From Pestalotiopsis fici W106-1 (taxonomy: Eukaryota > Ascomycota > Sordariomycetes > Amphisphaeriales > Sporocadaceae): 64,000 nt of DNA. The stretch lies in contig NW_006917103.1 of the NCBI RefSeq assembly GCF_000516985.1, positions 806,001-870,000 of the forward strand, in the 5' to 3' direction. The translations under genes and the position numbers were made by a program. Under the pieces are notes generated by a model that did no database searches, was not told the origin of the DNA, and saw only the letters and a list, made by a program, of their open reading frames with translations. Of the stretch, positions 45,566-58,111 are shown one piece after another; within the stretch, counting starts at the first letter, position 1; each line of letters starts with the position of its first letter.

Positions 45566-47671
45566 ATGGGCAACGTCCTTTCCGTCTTTTCGCACGACAG
45601 CGGGTTCACCAAGGTGGAGAAGGCACAACTCGAGAAGAAGCTTGCCGATCGCGAGGAGACCATCGCCGTCCTCGAGGAGGACCTCTCTAAGAAGGAGAAG
45701 GAGCACACCAGCCTCAGCAAGGATGCCGACTCTCTCCGCCAAAAGGTCTCGGACCTAGACGCCCAGTTCACTGCCTCGCGGAACGAGAACCAAGCACACA
45801 TCACCCGCCTCCAAGCCGAGCTCAAGGAGGTCAGCGACAAGTCAGCATCTGAGGTCCGTGCCGCCGAGGAGACTGCCACCGCCCGCGCCCAGGAGCTTGA
45901 TGCCGCCAAGACTGGCCTCACAATTCTCGAGGAGAAGCTCAAGACTCTCGAGCAGGACAAGTCGACCCTCGAGAGCGAACTTGCTGCTGCCAAGACCGAG
46001 CTTGCCGGCATCAAGGAGCAGCATGCCAGCGCCGAGGCTGCCCTGAAGGGCGAGCTCGAGGAGACCAAGAAGCAACTCAGCGAGGTCAAGGAGCAACAGT
46101 CATCTTCCGAGTCGGCTCTGCAAGAGGAGCTCTCTTCGCTGAAGAGCAAGGTCGCCGAGGCCGATAACAAGCAGGCTGAGCTCACTCAGTCGAAGTCCGA
46201 GTTGGAGGCCACCATTGCCAAGCTGCAAGAGACCATCAGCCAGCTCGAGGAATCCGAAAGCCAATTGAAGTCTTCCAAGGCTTCCCTGGAGGAGTCCTTC
46301 AACCAGCACAAGGAGTCTTCCGCCTCGACTGATGCTGAGTGGCAGGAGAAGCACGGTGCCCTGCAAACTACACATGACAACTTGGCTCAGGAGATCGAGG
46401 CTGCCAAGAAGGAGTTGGCCGAGACGACCGAGAAGCACAGTTCATTGCAGTCATCGTCGGCTTCGGAAATCGAGTCGCTCAAGACCGAGCTTGCCGAGCT
46501 CAAGGAGAAGTACGCTGCCCTCGAGAAGGAGAGCGAGTCACACAAGAGCAGCTCTGGCGCCGAGATCTCTGCAGCCCAGAAGGATCTGGCTGAGGCTCAA
46601 CAGAAGCTCGAGGCTCTGCAGAAGGAGCACGACGCCCTCACTGGCGAGTCGTCCGAGCAGGTTGCAACCGCCAAGAAGGAGGTCGCTGAATGGCAGGAGA
46701 AGCACGGTGCCCTCCAGTCGTCTCACGACGGCCTTTCCCAGGAGATTGAGGCTGTCAAGCAGAAGCTTGCTTCCTCGGAAGAGTCGCACTCCAAGCTGAA
46801 GGAGGACCACGCTGCCGAGCTCGAGACCGCCAAGTCTGGAGCTTCTACCTTTGAGTCTCAGGCCCAGGCTGCCGCTGAGGAGCGTGATGCTTTGAAGAAG
46901 TCCCACGAGGAGCAGTCTACCAAGCTGTCTGCGCTTGAGAAGCAGATCGAGGAGGCTCAAGCCAAGGTTAGCCAAGCCGAGGAAGACCTGAAGGCTGCCC
47001 AATCTGTGAGTCAAACATTTCCACTTCATGATTCTACGTTTGCTAATACGATACAGGACAAGGATGGTCTCAACGCCAAGGTTGCCGAGTCGCAGTCCGC
47101 AGCTGAGAAGGCTACCAAGGACCACTCGGACCTTAAGACTCAGCTTGAGGAGATCCAAGGCAGCCTTGCTTCTGCTGAGAGTGGCAAGTCGGACGCCGAG
47201 TCCAAGAACAGCACCTTGACCGGGGAGATTGCTGAGCTCAAGGAGAAGCTATCCACCGTTGAGGCTGGCGTCGAGAGTGCCAAGAAGGAGCACTCTGACC
47301 TGAGCTCCAAGCTGGAGAAGGCTGAGGCTGAGGCCGCTGCTGCCCAGAGCAGCCAAAAGGAAGCCGCCGAGAAGGCTAGCGAGCTTGAGAAGAAGCTGGC
47401 CGCCCTCGAGTCGACTGCTGAGCAGGCCGAGAAGGAGAAGTCGGAGGCTAGCGCCAAGCTTGCCCAGGCCGAAGAGAAGGCCAGCGAGCTCGAGAAGAAG
47501 CTCTCTACCATCATTTCCAACGCCGTCAACGACAAGAAGGAGGCTGCCGCCAAGACCAGCAGCTTGGAAGAGCAGATCAAGTCCCTCGAGGAGGAGCTGA
47601 AGGCGATCAAGGAGAAGGCTGCTGCCGCCCCTGTAGCGGCTGAGGAAGCACCAAAGGAGGCTGAGGCATAA
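45566..47671 (+). CDS. Long coiled-coil protein with N-myristoylation-type start
   Basis: Two exons, 45566-47005 and 47057-47671; intron 47006-47056 is 51 bp and keeps the frame, so retention would only insert 17 residues. Product is 684 residues. It begins M-G-N-V-L-S-V-F, matching the M-G-x-x-x-S/T consensus for N-myristoylation, with Gly2 as acceptor. From about residue 18 to 660 the sequence is almost continuous heptad-type coiled coil, rich in E, K, A, S and L, with internal repeats (W-Q-E-K-H-G-A-L-Q twice; K-A-S-E-L-E-K-K-L twice). It ends in an A/P/E-rich tail. No enzymatic domain. Likely a membrane-tethered scaffold or filament. The upstream in-frame ATG at 45452 was not used because it would bury the M-G-N start and lies in the C/T-rich leader. 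Confidence 0.85.
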   Translation: MGNVLSVFSHDSGFTKVEKAQLEKKLADREETIAVLEEDLSKKEKEHTSLSKDADSLRQKVSDLDAQFTASRNENQAHITRLQAELKEVSDKSASEVRAAEETATARAQELDAAKTGLTILEEKLKTLEQDKSTLESELAAAKTELAGIKEQHASAEAALKGELEETKKQLSEVKEQQSSSESALQEELSSLKSKVAEADNKQAELTQSKSELEATIAKLQETISQLEESESQLKSSKASLEESFNQHKESSASTDAEWQEKHGALQTTHDNLAQEIEAAKKELAETTEKHSSLQSSSASEIESLKTELAELKEKYAALEKESESHKSSSGAEISAAQKDLAEAQQKLEALQKEHDALTGESSEQVATAKKEVAEWQEKHGALQSSHDGLSQEIEAVKQKLASSEESHSKLKEDHAAELETAKSGASTFESQAQAAAEERDALKKSHEEQSTKLSALEKQIEEAQAKVSQAEEDLKAAQSVSQTFPLHDSTFANTIQDKDGLNAKVAESQSAAEKATKDHSDLKTQLEEIQGSLASAESGKSDAESKNSTLTGEIAELKEKLSTVEAGVESAKKEHSDLSSKLEKAEAEAAAAQSSQKEAAEKASELEKKLAALESTAEQAEKEKSEASAKLAQAEEKASELEKKLSTIISNAVNDKKEAAAKTSSLEEQIKSLEEELKAIKEKAAAAPVAAEEAPKEAEA
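46336..46798 (+). repeat. Duplicated ~37-residue coiled-coil module
   Basis: Units starting at 46336 and 46688 share GGCAGGAGAAGCACGGTGCC and then encode similar H-D-x-L-x-Q-E-I-E-A-x-K segments followed by S-L/K-L-K. They are in register 352 bp apart inside the coiled-coil gene and look like a duplicated structural unit. Confidence 0.65.
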
Positions 47672-47953
47672 ATGTCGCAAATGACTGAATGATCTGCATT
47701 ACCGGAGGAATTTCGCCTTGCATAATGATGAAGTGTACATGACCTGGGGCTCCGAAGGAGTTGGCGTCCTCGTCTGATGAACTCGATACCCACTACAGTT
47801 TAGTTTCTAGTTTCAAGATTCACGACTTTTTCCTTGTTCTCAACTTTTATTTGCGTATATACATGGAGTACCAATCCGCATGCCGGGACGACATGATTAT
47901 GGTTATTATGAAAATAAAATAAGCAGCTATGTGTTTCTCCCTTCCTTTCTTTG

Positions 47954-50122
47954 TCATGACATTGTCTCTGCACTTGTGGTTGACGTCGACTCTCGTGGGG
48001 CAATCAGCATCCAAAACTCCTTCATAACCCAAAAGGACGCCGCAAACATCTTGAGTGGTGATGTCGGATCCACGACAGTGAACTTGTACCTCTGTAATAT
48101 CTATTGTGCCAGGTCAGTCCATATACTATGACGCTTGCAACAGTTTGGAAGGGGTATTATACCTCAAACAGTGTCTTGTTGATCTCGACAAAGGCAATGG
48201 ACCGGCCGAGACACTTGTACTTACCATAGCCGAACGATGCCTGTGAGAATGGTTAGAGCCAGTATCTCACTTTGTTGGACACAAGTCTGTTGAGATGTAC
48301 TCACCTCGAGGTACTCGGCCATCTCCTCGGCCCGCTCCTTATCCACGTCGAGCCAGCGCTCCGGAATGAACAAGTCGGCGTCCTCGCCCCAGTACTCGCG
48401 GCTCCGGAGGATACCAAACTGATCCACGCCGACCTCGGTGCCACCGGGCAGCTGGTAGCCGGCGACGAGATCGCCGCCGCGGGGCACGGATTTGAACATG
48501 AGGGGCGTCACGGTCGGGAAGATGCGGAGGGACTCGCGAATGACGGCTTGGAAATACGGCAGGCGCCGGGCCTCGGCGTCGCGGATGATGGGGCGGGTGG
48601 CCGTGGCGGCCGCCGCGTCGAGCTCGGCCATGAGTTTGGTGTAGACGCGCTGGTTGGAGAGGATATACAGGAGGGCCATGCGGATGGCGACGGCTACCGA
48701 GTCTGTGCCAGCAACGCTGTTGCGAGAATACTGTTATCATGACTGGTCGAAACCATCATATGGGAGAAACTTACACTTGAACGAGTGCCTCATTCACGGC
48801 CTCGTCTTTGGTTAGACCGTACTGCAAGAAAATGCACAGCAAATCCTTGCGATCACCAGGTCCGTCCATCAGGCGCTCATCCACTGCCTCTTGCGCAACC
48901 CTATTGTCAAATCTCAGCATACCGAGTCAGAGTAGCATTTTTTCCCCCCTCACTCACTTCATGAACCTGCCCAGCCCGACAATGTCAGTGGGCTTGGGCA
49001 GCAGCTCGGAAAACGGCCAGGTCTGGAGAACCTTGGACAAAAAGGGAAACGTCGAGGCCATGGTGACAAAGGGGAAGAAATCCTCGTTCCAGCGAATGTA
49101 GCCATAAATGTCGATGCCGTCCTCGAGAAAGCCAAATGGCCGGCCAAACGTCCAGTCACCCACCACGTCCATGCTGTAGAGGTGGGAGATCAGGGCAAAG
49201 TCCACCGGCCGGTAGGCGTGCGTCTCTTCATTGGATAGGAATTTGCGCTCAATCAGCCCGATGAAGCGCTGGAGTTGCCGGTCGATGCTTTGCTCCTAAG
49301 CATTGTTGGTCAGTATTGTATGACGGAAATGGTCGCGCTCCGACAGTGTTTCAAACGGAAGGGCCAAGAGTGTTCTCATCACTATTGGCCTTATAGACAC
49401 CTTGCAGGAGATGGCAAATGTTTTGTATGTCAACGCTGCGTATACAGTGCCGCCTGCCTGCAGTCTGTGCATGTACATACCGCAAGGTGAGTGCTGGAAT
49501 ATCCCGGACCAATCTTGGTCCTGAGCTCGGTGTGCTTCTTTTCATCATTGAGACTGAATGAATGATCTGTGCCCTTCATGAAGCGAAATGTGCCACTGTG
49601 TTCATGGTTCATAAAATGTCAGCACAGCCTGAGGGAAGGATTTCAACATTATGCTGTCACACAATTACTTCCTCTTGGGGATACACAGCCGGGGGCCCGA
49701 GGCGTTTGAAAGGAAGCGAGGCAAGGAGACTTGCAGAAGAAGAAATGCCAGGACATTATAAGAAGAAAAGTATAAACTTACTACCACGGGCTCTTTACGT
49801 ACGGAGACCTCGTCGCCTCCATGCGCTGGACCAACTTGGCATCATTGGTGAGGACGGCATTGGGCCCAATACGCACGAGGTTGTGCGAGCCAGAGCCAGA
49901 GCCGCCGTGCTTGCGGAGCAAGGCATTGAGGTCCGCGTGCACATTCCCGCCGAGCTGCGTCCTCAGGAGGAACAGCGACGAGAAGGCATTCTGCAGCGGG
50001 CCGGGAACATGGCGGAGGCGGTACCAGGTCCACAAACGGTTGAGCAAAAAGCAAAGCACCGCCGCGGCTATAGTGTTTGACAGAGTGATTACGTCCGTTT
50101 GGGTCACGTACATGATACCCAT
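47954..50122 (-). CDS. Cytochrome P450 (intact, seven exons)
   Basis: Seven exons: 50122-49782, 49595-49481, 49295-48958, 48900-48775, 48716-48305, 48240-48163 and 48100-47954; 518 residues with every phase consistent. N-terminal anchor about 14-32, then V-P-G-P (proline hinge). Catalytic landmarks: I-helix V-V-A-G-T-D-S in exon 5, K-helix E-S-L-R, P-E-R-W and the heme loop F-G-Y-G-K-Y-K-C-L-G with Cys as the iron ligand in exon 6. Layout resembles the pisatin-demethylase-like monooxygenases of fungi that detoxify or decorate aromatic and terpenoid compounds; the subfamily is a guess. Introns 1 and 2 (186 and 185 bp) are unusually long for this window. Converges on the coiled-coil gene with only 282 bp between stop codons. 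Confidence 0.92.
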
Positions 50123-52419
50123 GGCCGCAGGCTGTGTGTGTGCGTGTGATCTGAGAAGGAATGATGTATAATAATATGTTTGCCTCCTCCTCTCTGTTTT
50201 TCTTTTAATGTATGTATGTTGTATTCCACCAGAAACTTGTGACAGTTGTCGTACAGTAAGAAAGTGGGAGGGTGGGAGGAAAAATGGCAAATGAGGGAAA
50301 ACAAGGAATGCTGTATTAATTCTTACATTGTCCTCTCAGCTCCTCCCTCTCCTCTCCAAGGGTTCCAGACATACTTGCGACGGGACGAAAATGCCACTTC
50401 TCCCTCTTTGTTGAGAGCTCTACCTGGAACGTCTCTGATAATCTGGGTCAAGAGCTCTTTTCACCGGTGACCCCTCCTTCAATGCCTATCCATCACAGGG
50501 GTTCGGGTTCTCTTTTGGTCAGCGTCGCTCTTGTCCCAATCTCCCCCCGTTTCCGTCCCCTCCAAAGAGCTAGTACAGAATAGTATTATCGCCTATGCAA
50601 CACCCCCAGCATCATCAACATCCAGCTCGCAAGCCCATCGAGCAGAACGTTCATTATCCTGCTCCAATTTTCCAAGTTTTCCTGCTGATGCCTCACTTGA
50701 TGAGTACTCGCTTTATGATAGATCACCGTACCCAAGCAACCAAGACAAGCCTTGAAAACGGTTTGTGGGCCTCGGTTGGAAGAAGGGGGGAAACGGCTTT
50801 TAATCCATGTAAAGCTGCGGGCGTTGAAGAAAAAGCAATTCATGAAAAAACCTACTAGGTAAAGCAAAAGGACTGGACAGGGGTCCGGTGAGGCACGGTG
50901 TGATTCTTGTGTGACAGCCACCTGCAGCCTCAATGATCGGCCAATAATGGTGGATCAGTATATCACCTCTAGCCCCACTACAGACTTGCTTTTTTCTATA
51001 GCAAAGAAGTAGTTTCTCCGTTGTGTAGGGTGGCAGGTGGCCAGCCCATCGGCTGCAGTTCCCATGTTTTCATGGTCTGAATTGCAGCAGTAACAGCAGC
51101 AGCAGCAGGGCTTTCTTATGTGTCTTTCTCCTTGCCAAATGATACCCAAGGCAAAGCAGGAACAAATGCAGACAGTCCCCCGTGTGGATTTGACAATGCA
51201 TGACATGGGAGATCTTCCGTCGCACTACTGTGATCTGTTAAAAGCAGGAACACCACAGGTTTGCAAAGTACTTTGGCCAACCCGAAATACCAAAGATGTG
51301 GTCAAGCCGCACCTTCAAGGGGATTTTCGCCTCCTCCAATTAGATGACGACCTAATCATACAGTCCGTGTATAATGTAATCAAGTGAAACTCGCATATCG
51401 TTGCCTCGTGTTATAATTCCAAAGGGCTGGAGCCCACAAAACATACAGTAGTGCCGGCAGTGGCCTTGCCGGCGCCGGGCATTGCGGCGCGCTCCCTTAG
51501 TCTTGTCTCTCTTTTTCCTCTCCATATCTTCTCCTCCTCCACCTTTGCACGGCTACATTGCATGTGTAGGATGAATAACCTTGCCGAGGTGGAGGTGGAG
51601 TGGAGTTGGTGCTGAAAGGGCGCGGAATTGATGACCTATTCAGCACAGATGAACCATGTGTATTGAGCGACGAGAAGAGATATCATATTTGAGAAAACCC
51701 GGCGACAACAATGATGATCGCTTCGCATTGACGACGGTACGCGTTGCAAGTATTTTCCCCATTTCCAGCGTGTGACTCTTGACGTGTCCTATTGGATACA
51801 CGTACCGTACACAGTAGGTAGAGAGCAAGCACGGAAATCTTTTGTGATACCTGACATGCAGTCAACGAAAAAAGAAACACATCACCATCCTTCTCCTGCC
51901 GCAATCAGTGCTCAGTTCGCGCGGGCGTCGATCGCAAAAAGTCCTATTCAAGATGCACAACTTTGCTATTACATGGAAACCTCTTGGAAGGGTCATGTAC
52001 TCTGCTTGATATCACACGCCTTGTTGCGAGTATCAATGCAGGGACGATCATATAAATATAGGCTGCTCAGACCCCTTGTTTATTCCCGAAGCGAAGTCTG
52101 GGGGAAAACAACAGTGGCTGTCTCGGAATGTCGCCCGGGACAAGGGACTTGCTTTTGCACGGCCGACCTGTCATTTCTGCTTCCTTGGGATTGAGAGAGT
52201 TCCTTTTCGATGCGGCGTACATTGGTGAACCCTAGAAGTGGTCGAGGCTTGAACTTGCCATGCGAGGAACCTGTTTTCGTCTGCTCAAAGATGTCTAAAA
52301 GCTGGAGGATATCCCAACCACACTAGATATTACTTTACGGCCGAGGCAATCATTCTTGAGCGAGCCCACCATTGTCCCTCGTTATCTCAAAGCAATCTCA
52401 CCACGATACAAATTTCAAC
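50123..52419. other. Divergent intergenic region, no supportable gene
   Basis: 2.3 kb between the P450 (minus) and the PTH11/rhodopsin-like gene (plus). A short CAG microsatellite lies near 51085-51106, and C/T-rich blocks near 50340-50540. No coding motif recognised. Confidence 0.5.
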
Positions 52420-54019
52420 ATGGCTCTAAGCAGCGAGTCATCATACATGATGTCGGTGCTGTGGGGGTTGACAGCAGTTGTGCTGGTGTTTCTCGTGCTA
52501 CGCGCCTACACTCGCATCGTCTGCGTGGCTTCCTATGGCATTGACGACCACTTTTATGCTCTGACATGCGTGAGTATCACCTACTCTCATCCAGGAGAAC
52601 TCTCTTGGTCCTTGTTCCAAGAGAACTTTCTTCATGAGCTGATCCAAAACTCCCAAACAGGTCCTGGCGGTAGCCTTCAGCTCCATCATGCAAGTGGCAG
52701 CCGAGCACGGATACGGGCAGACTAACCTCGACCCCGACACCCGGGCCAATTCCAGCTTCTGGCGGACGCTGGGTCAGACCTTTTCCCTCGTGGCCACTGG
52801 GACGTCCAAGGCGTCGGTCGGGCTCTTCCTGTTGCGCCTCACCGTTGTCAGGTGGCAGAGGATCACCATATATATCCTCATCGTCTTTATGATGACGGCC
52901 GGTATTTGTGAGTAGCCCATTTACATTCTGGGTCGCTACTGAACGATTCGCGTTACTGATCTTTGCTTTTGTGTATAGTGGCCGCCATATTCACCTGGGC
53001 CGCATGTCGACCATTTGCCTATACCTGGGACGACCGGATTGAAGGCGGCACTTGTATCAATACTGTCCCGTTATCCATGATTCTTGCGAGTAAGTTTGTG
53101 TTTCAGAGCCGGTTAATCGAAGGTGGCTTGACTGATTCTGGCATCCTAGTGGGAACAATTGGCGTCGACATCTTCTTTGCCGTTTTGCCATGGATATTCA
53201 TTTGGAAGTTGAACGCACCTCGTCGTGAAAAGGTCATTATCGCAGGCAGTTTGAGTCTGGGCATCTTGTAAGGAAACACCCACACTTCGTCATTTTCTTA
53301 CTGCCACCTTGTTGTTTCCAAAAATCTAATACTGGTCCCCATTTAGTGCTGCCGTTGCTGGCGCCAAGCGCATCATGGAAGTAAAGGGCGTGCGCGACGT
53401 TCCCGTCGGCGTCATTGTCTGGTCACAGACGGAAACGGCCGTCACCCTCATTTGTGTGGGCATTCCCGTGTGTCGACCGCTCCTGGCCCAGGTCATGAAA
53501 AAGTACGGCTCGACGCGCCCCAGCAAGCGGTCCAATACCCCATCCAACGACAATGCTCCCCAACCCATGGGCCTGCACACCTTTGGTGGGAGTCCCATGG
53601 TTCCGGGGGCACGTGGGATGCAGAGGAGGAGGGATATCGTGTCGAGTCTCTTCTCGAGACTGGCGCCCTCTACCGGGGTATTCTCGAGAGCGGCTCCATC
53701 GACGACGGTCAGGGCCGCTGGTGACAATCACCCCATGGGCGACGGGCAGAGCGAGCAAGCCATTATAAGCAGCCACGAAATGACGGACAGCAAGGACGAC
53801 GAGGAGCGAAAGGATTCCGGCGCCGAGACCGAAGAGGGACCGGCAGGAGAGCAGCAGCACAAGCTGGCCCGGGAGTGCACCCGTTCTTGGATCATGGGCG
53901 AGTCCATTAACTGCAACGAGGTCACCAGCCAGATGAGTCCGGACGCAGTGCACAAGGACGATATCATCATGACCACGAGGTCGTATGAGGTGAAGAGGGG
54001 GCAGTCGCCACCTGTTTGA
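52420..54019 (+). CDS. PTH11/rhodopsin-type integral membrane protein
   Basis: Five exons: 52420-52569, 52661-52907, 52979-53089, 53150-53267 and 53347-54019; 432 residues. The first 240 residues hold about seven hydrophobic helices with the loop and charge pattern of the fungal rhodopsin-like domain: R-A-Y-T-R after helix 1, Y-G-I-D-D-H, H-G-Y-G-Q, C-R-P-F-A-Y-T-W-D, and V-D-I-F-F-A-V-L-P-W-I-F-I-W-K-L. No N-terminal CFEM cysteine domain, so it belongs to the non-CFEM class. A hydrophilic cytoplasmic tail of nearly 190 residues follows, rich in S, E, D and Q. Family members include surface sensors such as PTH11; a receptor role is plausible but unproved. Confidence 0.88.
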
Positions 54020-55796
54020 TTTTATTTCATTTTTTGGAGTCCGTTGTATATACCCTGGTTCGTGACGATTTTGTGTTTATATAGATACATCCCGATAGGA
54101 ATTGACAATAGTGTGTTGAATGCTGCAAACATGCAAGTGAGTGTAGGTCTGTCAGTGCAAGATATTCGAAAACCTCAATGTGCCTACATTGGGCTCAACA
54201 CTTGCCACGCTCGGCAATCGTTGAGATTATCAGCCTCATGAACAGTATACAGTTTGGCCACTCTCCTCTATACACCATTAATGTTCGTTCCCTCTTTAGC
54301 GTGATTTTTCCTTATCTGCGCACCGCCACCTAAAAAGAGAAGTAATGTGTGAATAATGCCAGTGTCAAATGACGCGCTAGAATCCCTATCAGACCGCCAA
54401 GCTAAGAGTCACTGCAAAAAAATTGCTACTGCGCTTCTTTCGCCATTGCCGCCGACTTACTAGCGACCCGGGGAAACCCTTGGTGGTGGGGAAGGGGAAC
54501 AAAGAACCGGCTAGACGAGCCTGATCTGGGTTTGCCGTCGCTGGCTGTCGGCTACTGGCTGTAGAAAGTTTTCCAAGCACTGCATGTCAGGCGTGGAAGA
54601 GAGATACGCTTCCCGCACCCGATCGATCTAATAAGACTGAATCGGTCCAAAGATTGACTATACCGTGTATAGGCTCTCGACGCGAGGCTCAAATCAAATC
54701 AAAGCTCCTAAATGGCTCACATGATCATCTGTGCAAACCACACTAGGACTATTATTACAGGTACATGCCCTGAACTGCATACCGGAAATGCCGCCCATGT
54801 TCTTCTATACTACAACGACCACGTTCTCGATTTCAGCCCTATAGATAAGAACTTTTACCGGCTGCAGCAAAGATTTTCTTGTTTCCTGGGCCAGTCTGCG
54901 GGGACTCCGGATTATGATGCAATACGGTGACAAGAACTGTCACAATTCTCTCGTAGAAGAATGAGATTTTTCTTTTACCTGTGTTTGAGAAGATAAGATC
55001 CTGGAGCCGTGACGAGATGGGGAATGATGCGCATCTACAAGAAATTTGTCCTGGCGTTGTTGATGGAAAATACGATGTACCCGTAGGCCTTATTAGCGGC
55101 TTTAGTCGCTGGCCATCGGGGCTCTTCTTAGTGCAAAACACCCTGAAATTGGCCCTACAATAGCGACCGTGGTAGGTATCGTGAAGCAATGCAGTACGTT
55201 ATAGTGATCGCGACTGTCTTTACACAAGGCTGAAGGCTCGCATCATCCGAGTCACAGCGCCTATCGCAGTGCATTTGTTTGTGTTACACAGCACCAGTCA
55301 GTCCAGTCCAATAGTGGACCGTTTTTTCTGACAAAGAGAGCTCTCCCTCCTATAGAACGGATGGCCCAGGGTCTCTTGCAGGCTTCGGGGTGCGCACGTG
55401 CAGAATATAGTCAACGACGTCCTTGGTCTCCATCACGTGGCATTTATATTACTATAAAACATCTGCGACAAGCAAAGAGCGACTGAGCAATTAGAAATAC
55501 ACGCGCTGTAATGGAAATGGACGAGTGCCCGGCGCCGGAGACCCAGCCAATGCTCATGTTGGAGCTGGAGCTGGACTGCGACTTCTTATCGGCCCCAAGT
55601 TACATAACTTAGTGTAGATTCCCAATTAGGAAAGTACATGCGATTCCTATTCGCAGCTTTTCCATGACCGATATAAGGAGATCACCCAGCAGATGAAAGT
55701 TGTTTTTCAGTTCTGCCTTTTTCTCATTCATCTCTCGTCATATCCCATTACCAGTTCCTCTTGTTCCAACTCCAAATACCCTCACAGACCATCACA
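54020..55796. other. Intergenic; TATA element near the GABA transaminase
   Basis: No supportable gene over 1.8 kb. TATAAG at 55672-55677, 125 bp before the ATG, and a C/T-rich stretch between it and the start codon form a plausible core promoter. Confidence 0.5.
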
Positions 55797-57297
55797 ATGC
55801 CTGGCGTAGTTGGAAACACGGGTGCCATTCAGGTGCCGGGACCGGTGTCCCAGGCTAGCGCCAAGAAGCTGGATGCCTTCTTCGACGCCCGCGCTGTGCA
55901 CTTTGTCGTTGATTACGACCAGAGCGAGGGTACATAGTAGGTGACCTGCGATGAGGAATGGCCAGGACATGACAGACTAACACTTGTGCCTCTAGCCTCG
56001 TCGATGTTGATGGTAACCGCTACCTCGATGTCTACTCTCAGATTGCCTCTATCCCTATTGGGTATAACCACCCGGCAACGATAGCTGCCGCACAGTCTCC
56101 CGAGATGATTTCGGCACTGGTCAACCGCCCAGCTATTGGAAACTTCCCCTCGAAGCAGTGGGGTGACATTCTCCAGAACGGCCTTCTCAAGGTCGCTCCC
56201 AAGGGACTGGACAAGATCTTCACCGCCCAGTCGGGCTCCGAGGCCAACGAGCTGGCCTACAAGGCCTCCTTCATGCTCTACCGCCGCCGCGAGCGTGGCG
56301 AGGGTGTCGAGTGGTCCGAGGAGGAGATCAAGTCCTGCCTCAACAACTCCAAGCCCGGCTCTCCCGAGCTCGCCGTCCTCAGCTTTGCCAACTCGTTCCA
56401 CGGCCGTGGTTTCGGCAGTCTGTCGACCACCCGCTCCAAGGCTGTCCACAAGCTGGATATCCCCGCATTCAACTGGCCCCAGGCTGCCTTCCCGGCCCTC
56501 AAGTACCCGCTCGAGGCCCACCAGGAGGAGAACGCCGCCGAGGAGAAGCGATGCCTCGAGGGGGTCGAGCAGCTCATTACCTCCTGGTATGTGACAGATG
56601 CAAAATATTCCGTACGTTTCAAATCATGTGTTAACTCGAAAGCAGGCACTGCCCCGTCGCCGCCGTGATCGTCGAGCCCATCCAGAGCGAGGGTGGTGAC
56701 AACCACGCCTCTCCCGCCTTCTTCCAGGGCCTGCGCGACATCACCAAGAAGCACGGCGTCATGATGATTGTCGATGAGGTCCAGACTGGCTTTGGCGCCA
56801 CTGGCAAGTTCTGGGGCCACGAGCACTGGAACCTGACCTCGCCCCCCGACATGGTTACCTTTTCCAAGAAGGCACAGACTGCCGGCTACTTCTTTGGCGA
56901 CCGCGCTCTGATCCCCGACAAGGCCTACCGCCAGTTCAACACCTGGATCGGTGATGCTGCCCGTGTCATTATGAGCAAGGCCATTATCGAGGAGATTCTG
57001 GCCAAGGACCTTGTTGCCCAAACTGCCCGTGTTGGTGATGCTCTGTACGCCGAGATGGAGAAGCTCGCCCAAAAGTACCCCGAGCAGGTCAAGAACCTCC
57101 GTGGCAAGGGCCAGGGTACCTACATTGCCTTTGACAGCACCGACGCCGCTGGCCTGGTCAAGGGCATGAAGCAGCTCGGCGTTCTGACCGGTACCTGCGG
57201 TGCTCAGACCGTCAGACTCCGACCCATGCTCATCTTTGAGGAGCAGCACATTGCTCCCCTCATCAGCGCCTTCGACACTGTCCTCGGCTCTCTGTAA
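55797..57297 (+). CDS. 4-aminobutyrate (GABA) aminotransferase
   Basis: Three exons: 55797-55936, 55996-56586 and 56646-57297; 460 residues, the usual length of eukaryotic GABA transaminases. PLP-enzyme landmarks: G-S-E-A-N-E at 127-132, F-H-G-R at 181-184, E-P-I-Q-S-E-G-G-D at 254-262, the V-D-E-V-Q-T-G-F-G strand at 286-294 (Asp287 contacts the PLP nitrogen) and S-K-K-A-Q at 317-321 carrying the Schiff-base lysine. Converts GABA and 2-oxoglutarate to succinic semialdehyde and glutamate. The start begins M-P-G-V-V with no strong mitochondrial presequence. Codons are strongly C-ending. Orthologous to the fungal gatA/UGA1 type by family resemblance. Confidence 0.94.
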
Positions 57298-58111
57298 GCT
57301 GAAACTCTCACCAGCTACAGAGTCATACCTTGAGACGAAGAGGTCGCCCTCTTCATCCAATCCGAACAAAGGCTTGTCAAGCCGCGCATATGCGCATCAC
57401 AACCATATCCTCAATGGATTTGGAGTGGTCGACTGAGATGGAGTGAAGGATGCAGGAAAAGTGAACCAAAGTGGTTTGACAAAAGACAGCTTCCCGTGTC
57501 GCCGCCCATTGAATGGTTTGGCATACATCCATCTCTAGCGTCGACAGTATCGTCCAACAGATGGTCAGTCCATGATAGATACATTGGACGAAAAAAGGCC
57601 TGCAAGGACGTATAGACATGACCTTTTTGTTTTTAATCATCATTAGCGAAGTATTTGTTAGATATTTGAACAAGAAACCAATGAACAAACTGCCCAATAG
57701 ATGATGATGCATCGGGAAAGATAAGTAATTGCCGAGTATGCGCAGAGAGCTGCCGCAACTGGCTCAGCGTCTTCGGCCCCGGGGGGGTCGTGTTTCATGC
57801 TGGTACCAGCTGGAATCTCTAGCGGGTGCGACGCGCTAAAGGAGGCATCCGGTACCCCCTCAAGGCAGCTCCGCCGATCTCATCGGTGCAACGGCGACGC
57901 TACAGGGGTTCACTTACACGAGAGATCGGGAGTATACCTACGGCCATGGTTGGACATAATCACCGTCCCGTTGTCGGCGAGGGGATATGTGATATAATAC
58001 ATCAAAACGGAAACCTTTTATTTCTCAACCCGGACATTGTATTGTCTCTTTCATCTTGCACCAAAAACTAGAAGCTCGAACATTTACCCATCATACCTCT
58101 CTACACACACC
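57298..58111. other. Intergenic; promoter of the HAD gene
   Basis: No gene. TATAAT near 57993 lies about 120 bp before the next start codon; a G9 run starts at 57780. Confidence 0.5.

Noticed and set aside
46538..47158. Long leucine-rich minus-strand frames across the coiled-coil gene
   Set aside because: Antisense shadow of E/K/A/L heptads; no motif, start context or splice logic.
56278..57369. 363-codon open frame on the minus strand
   Set aside because: It lies wholly opposite the GABA transaminase exons and results from their C/G-ending codons; the plus strand has all family motifs.
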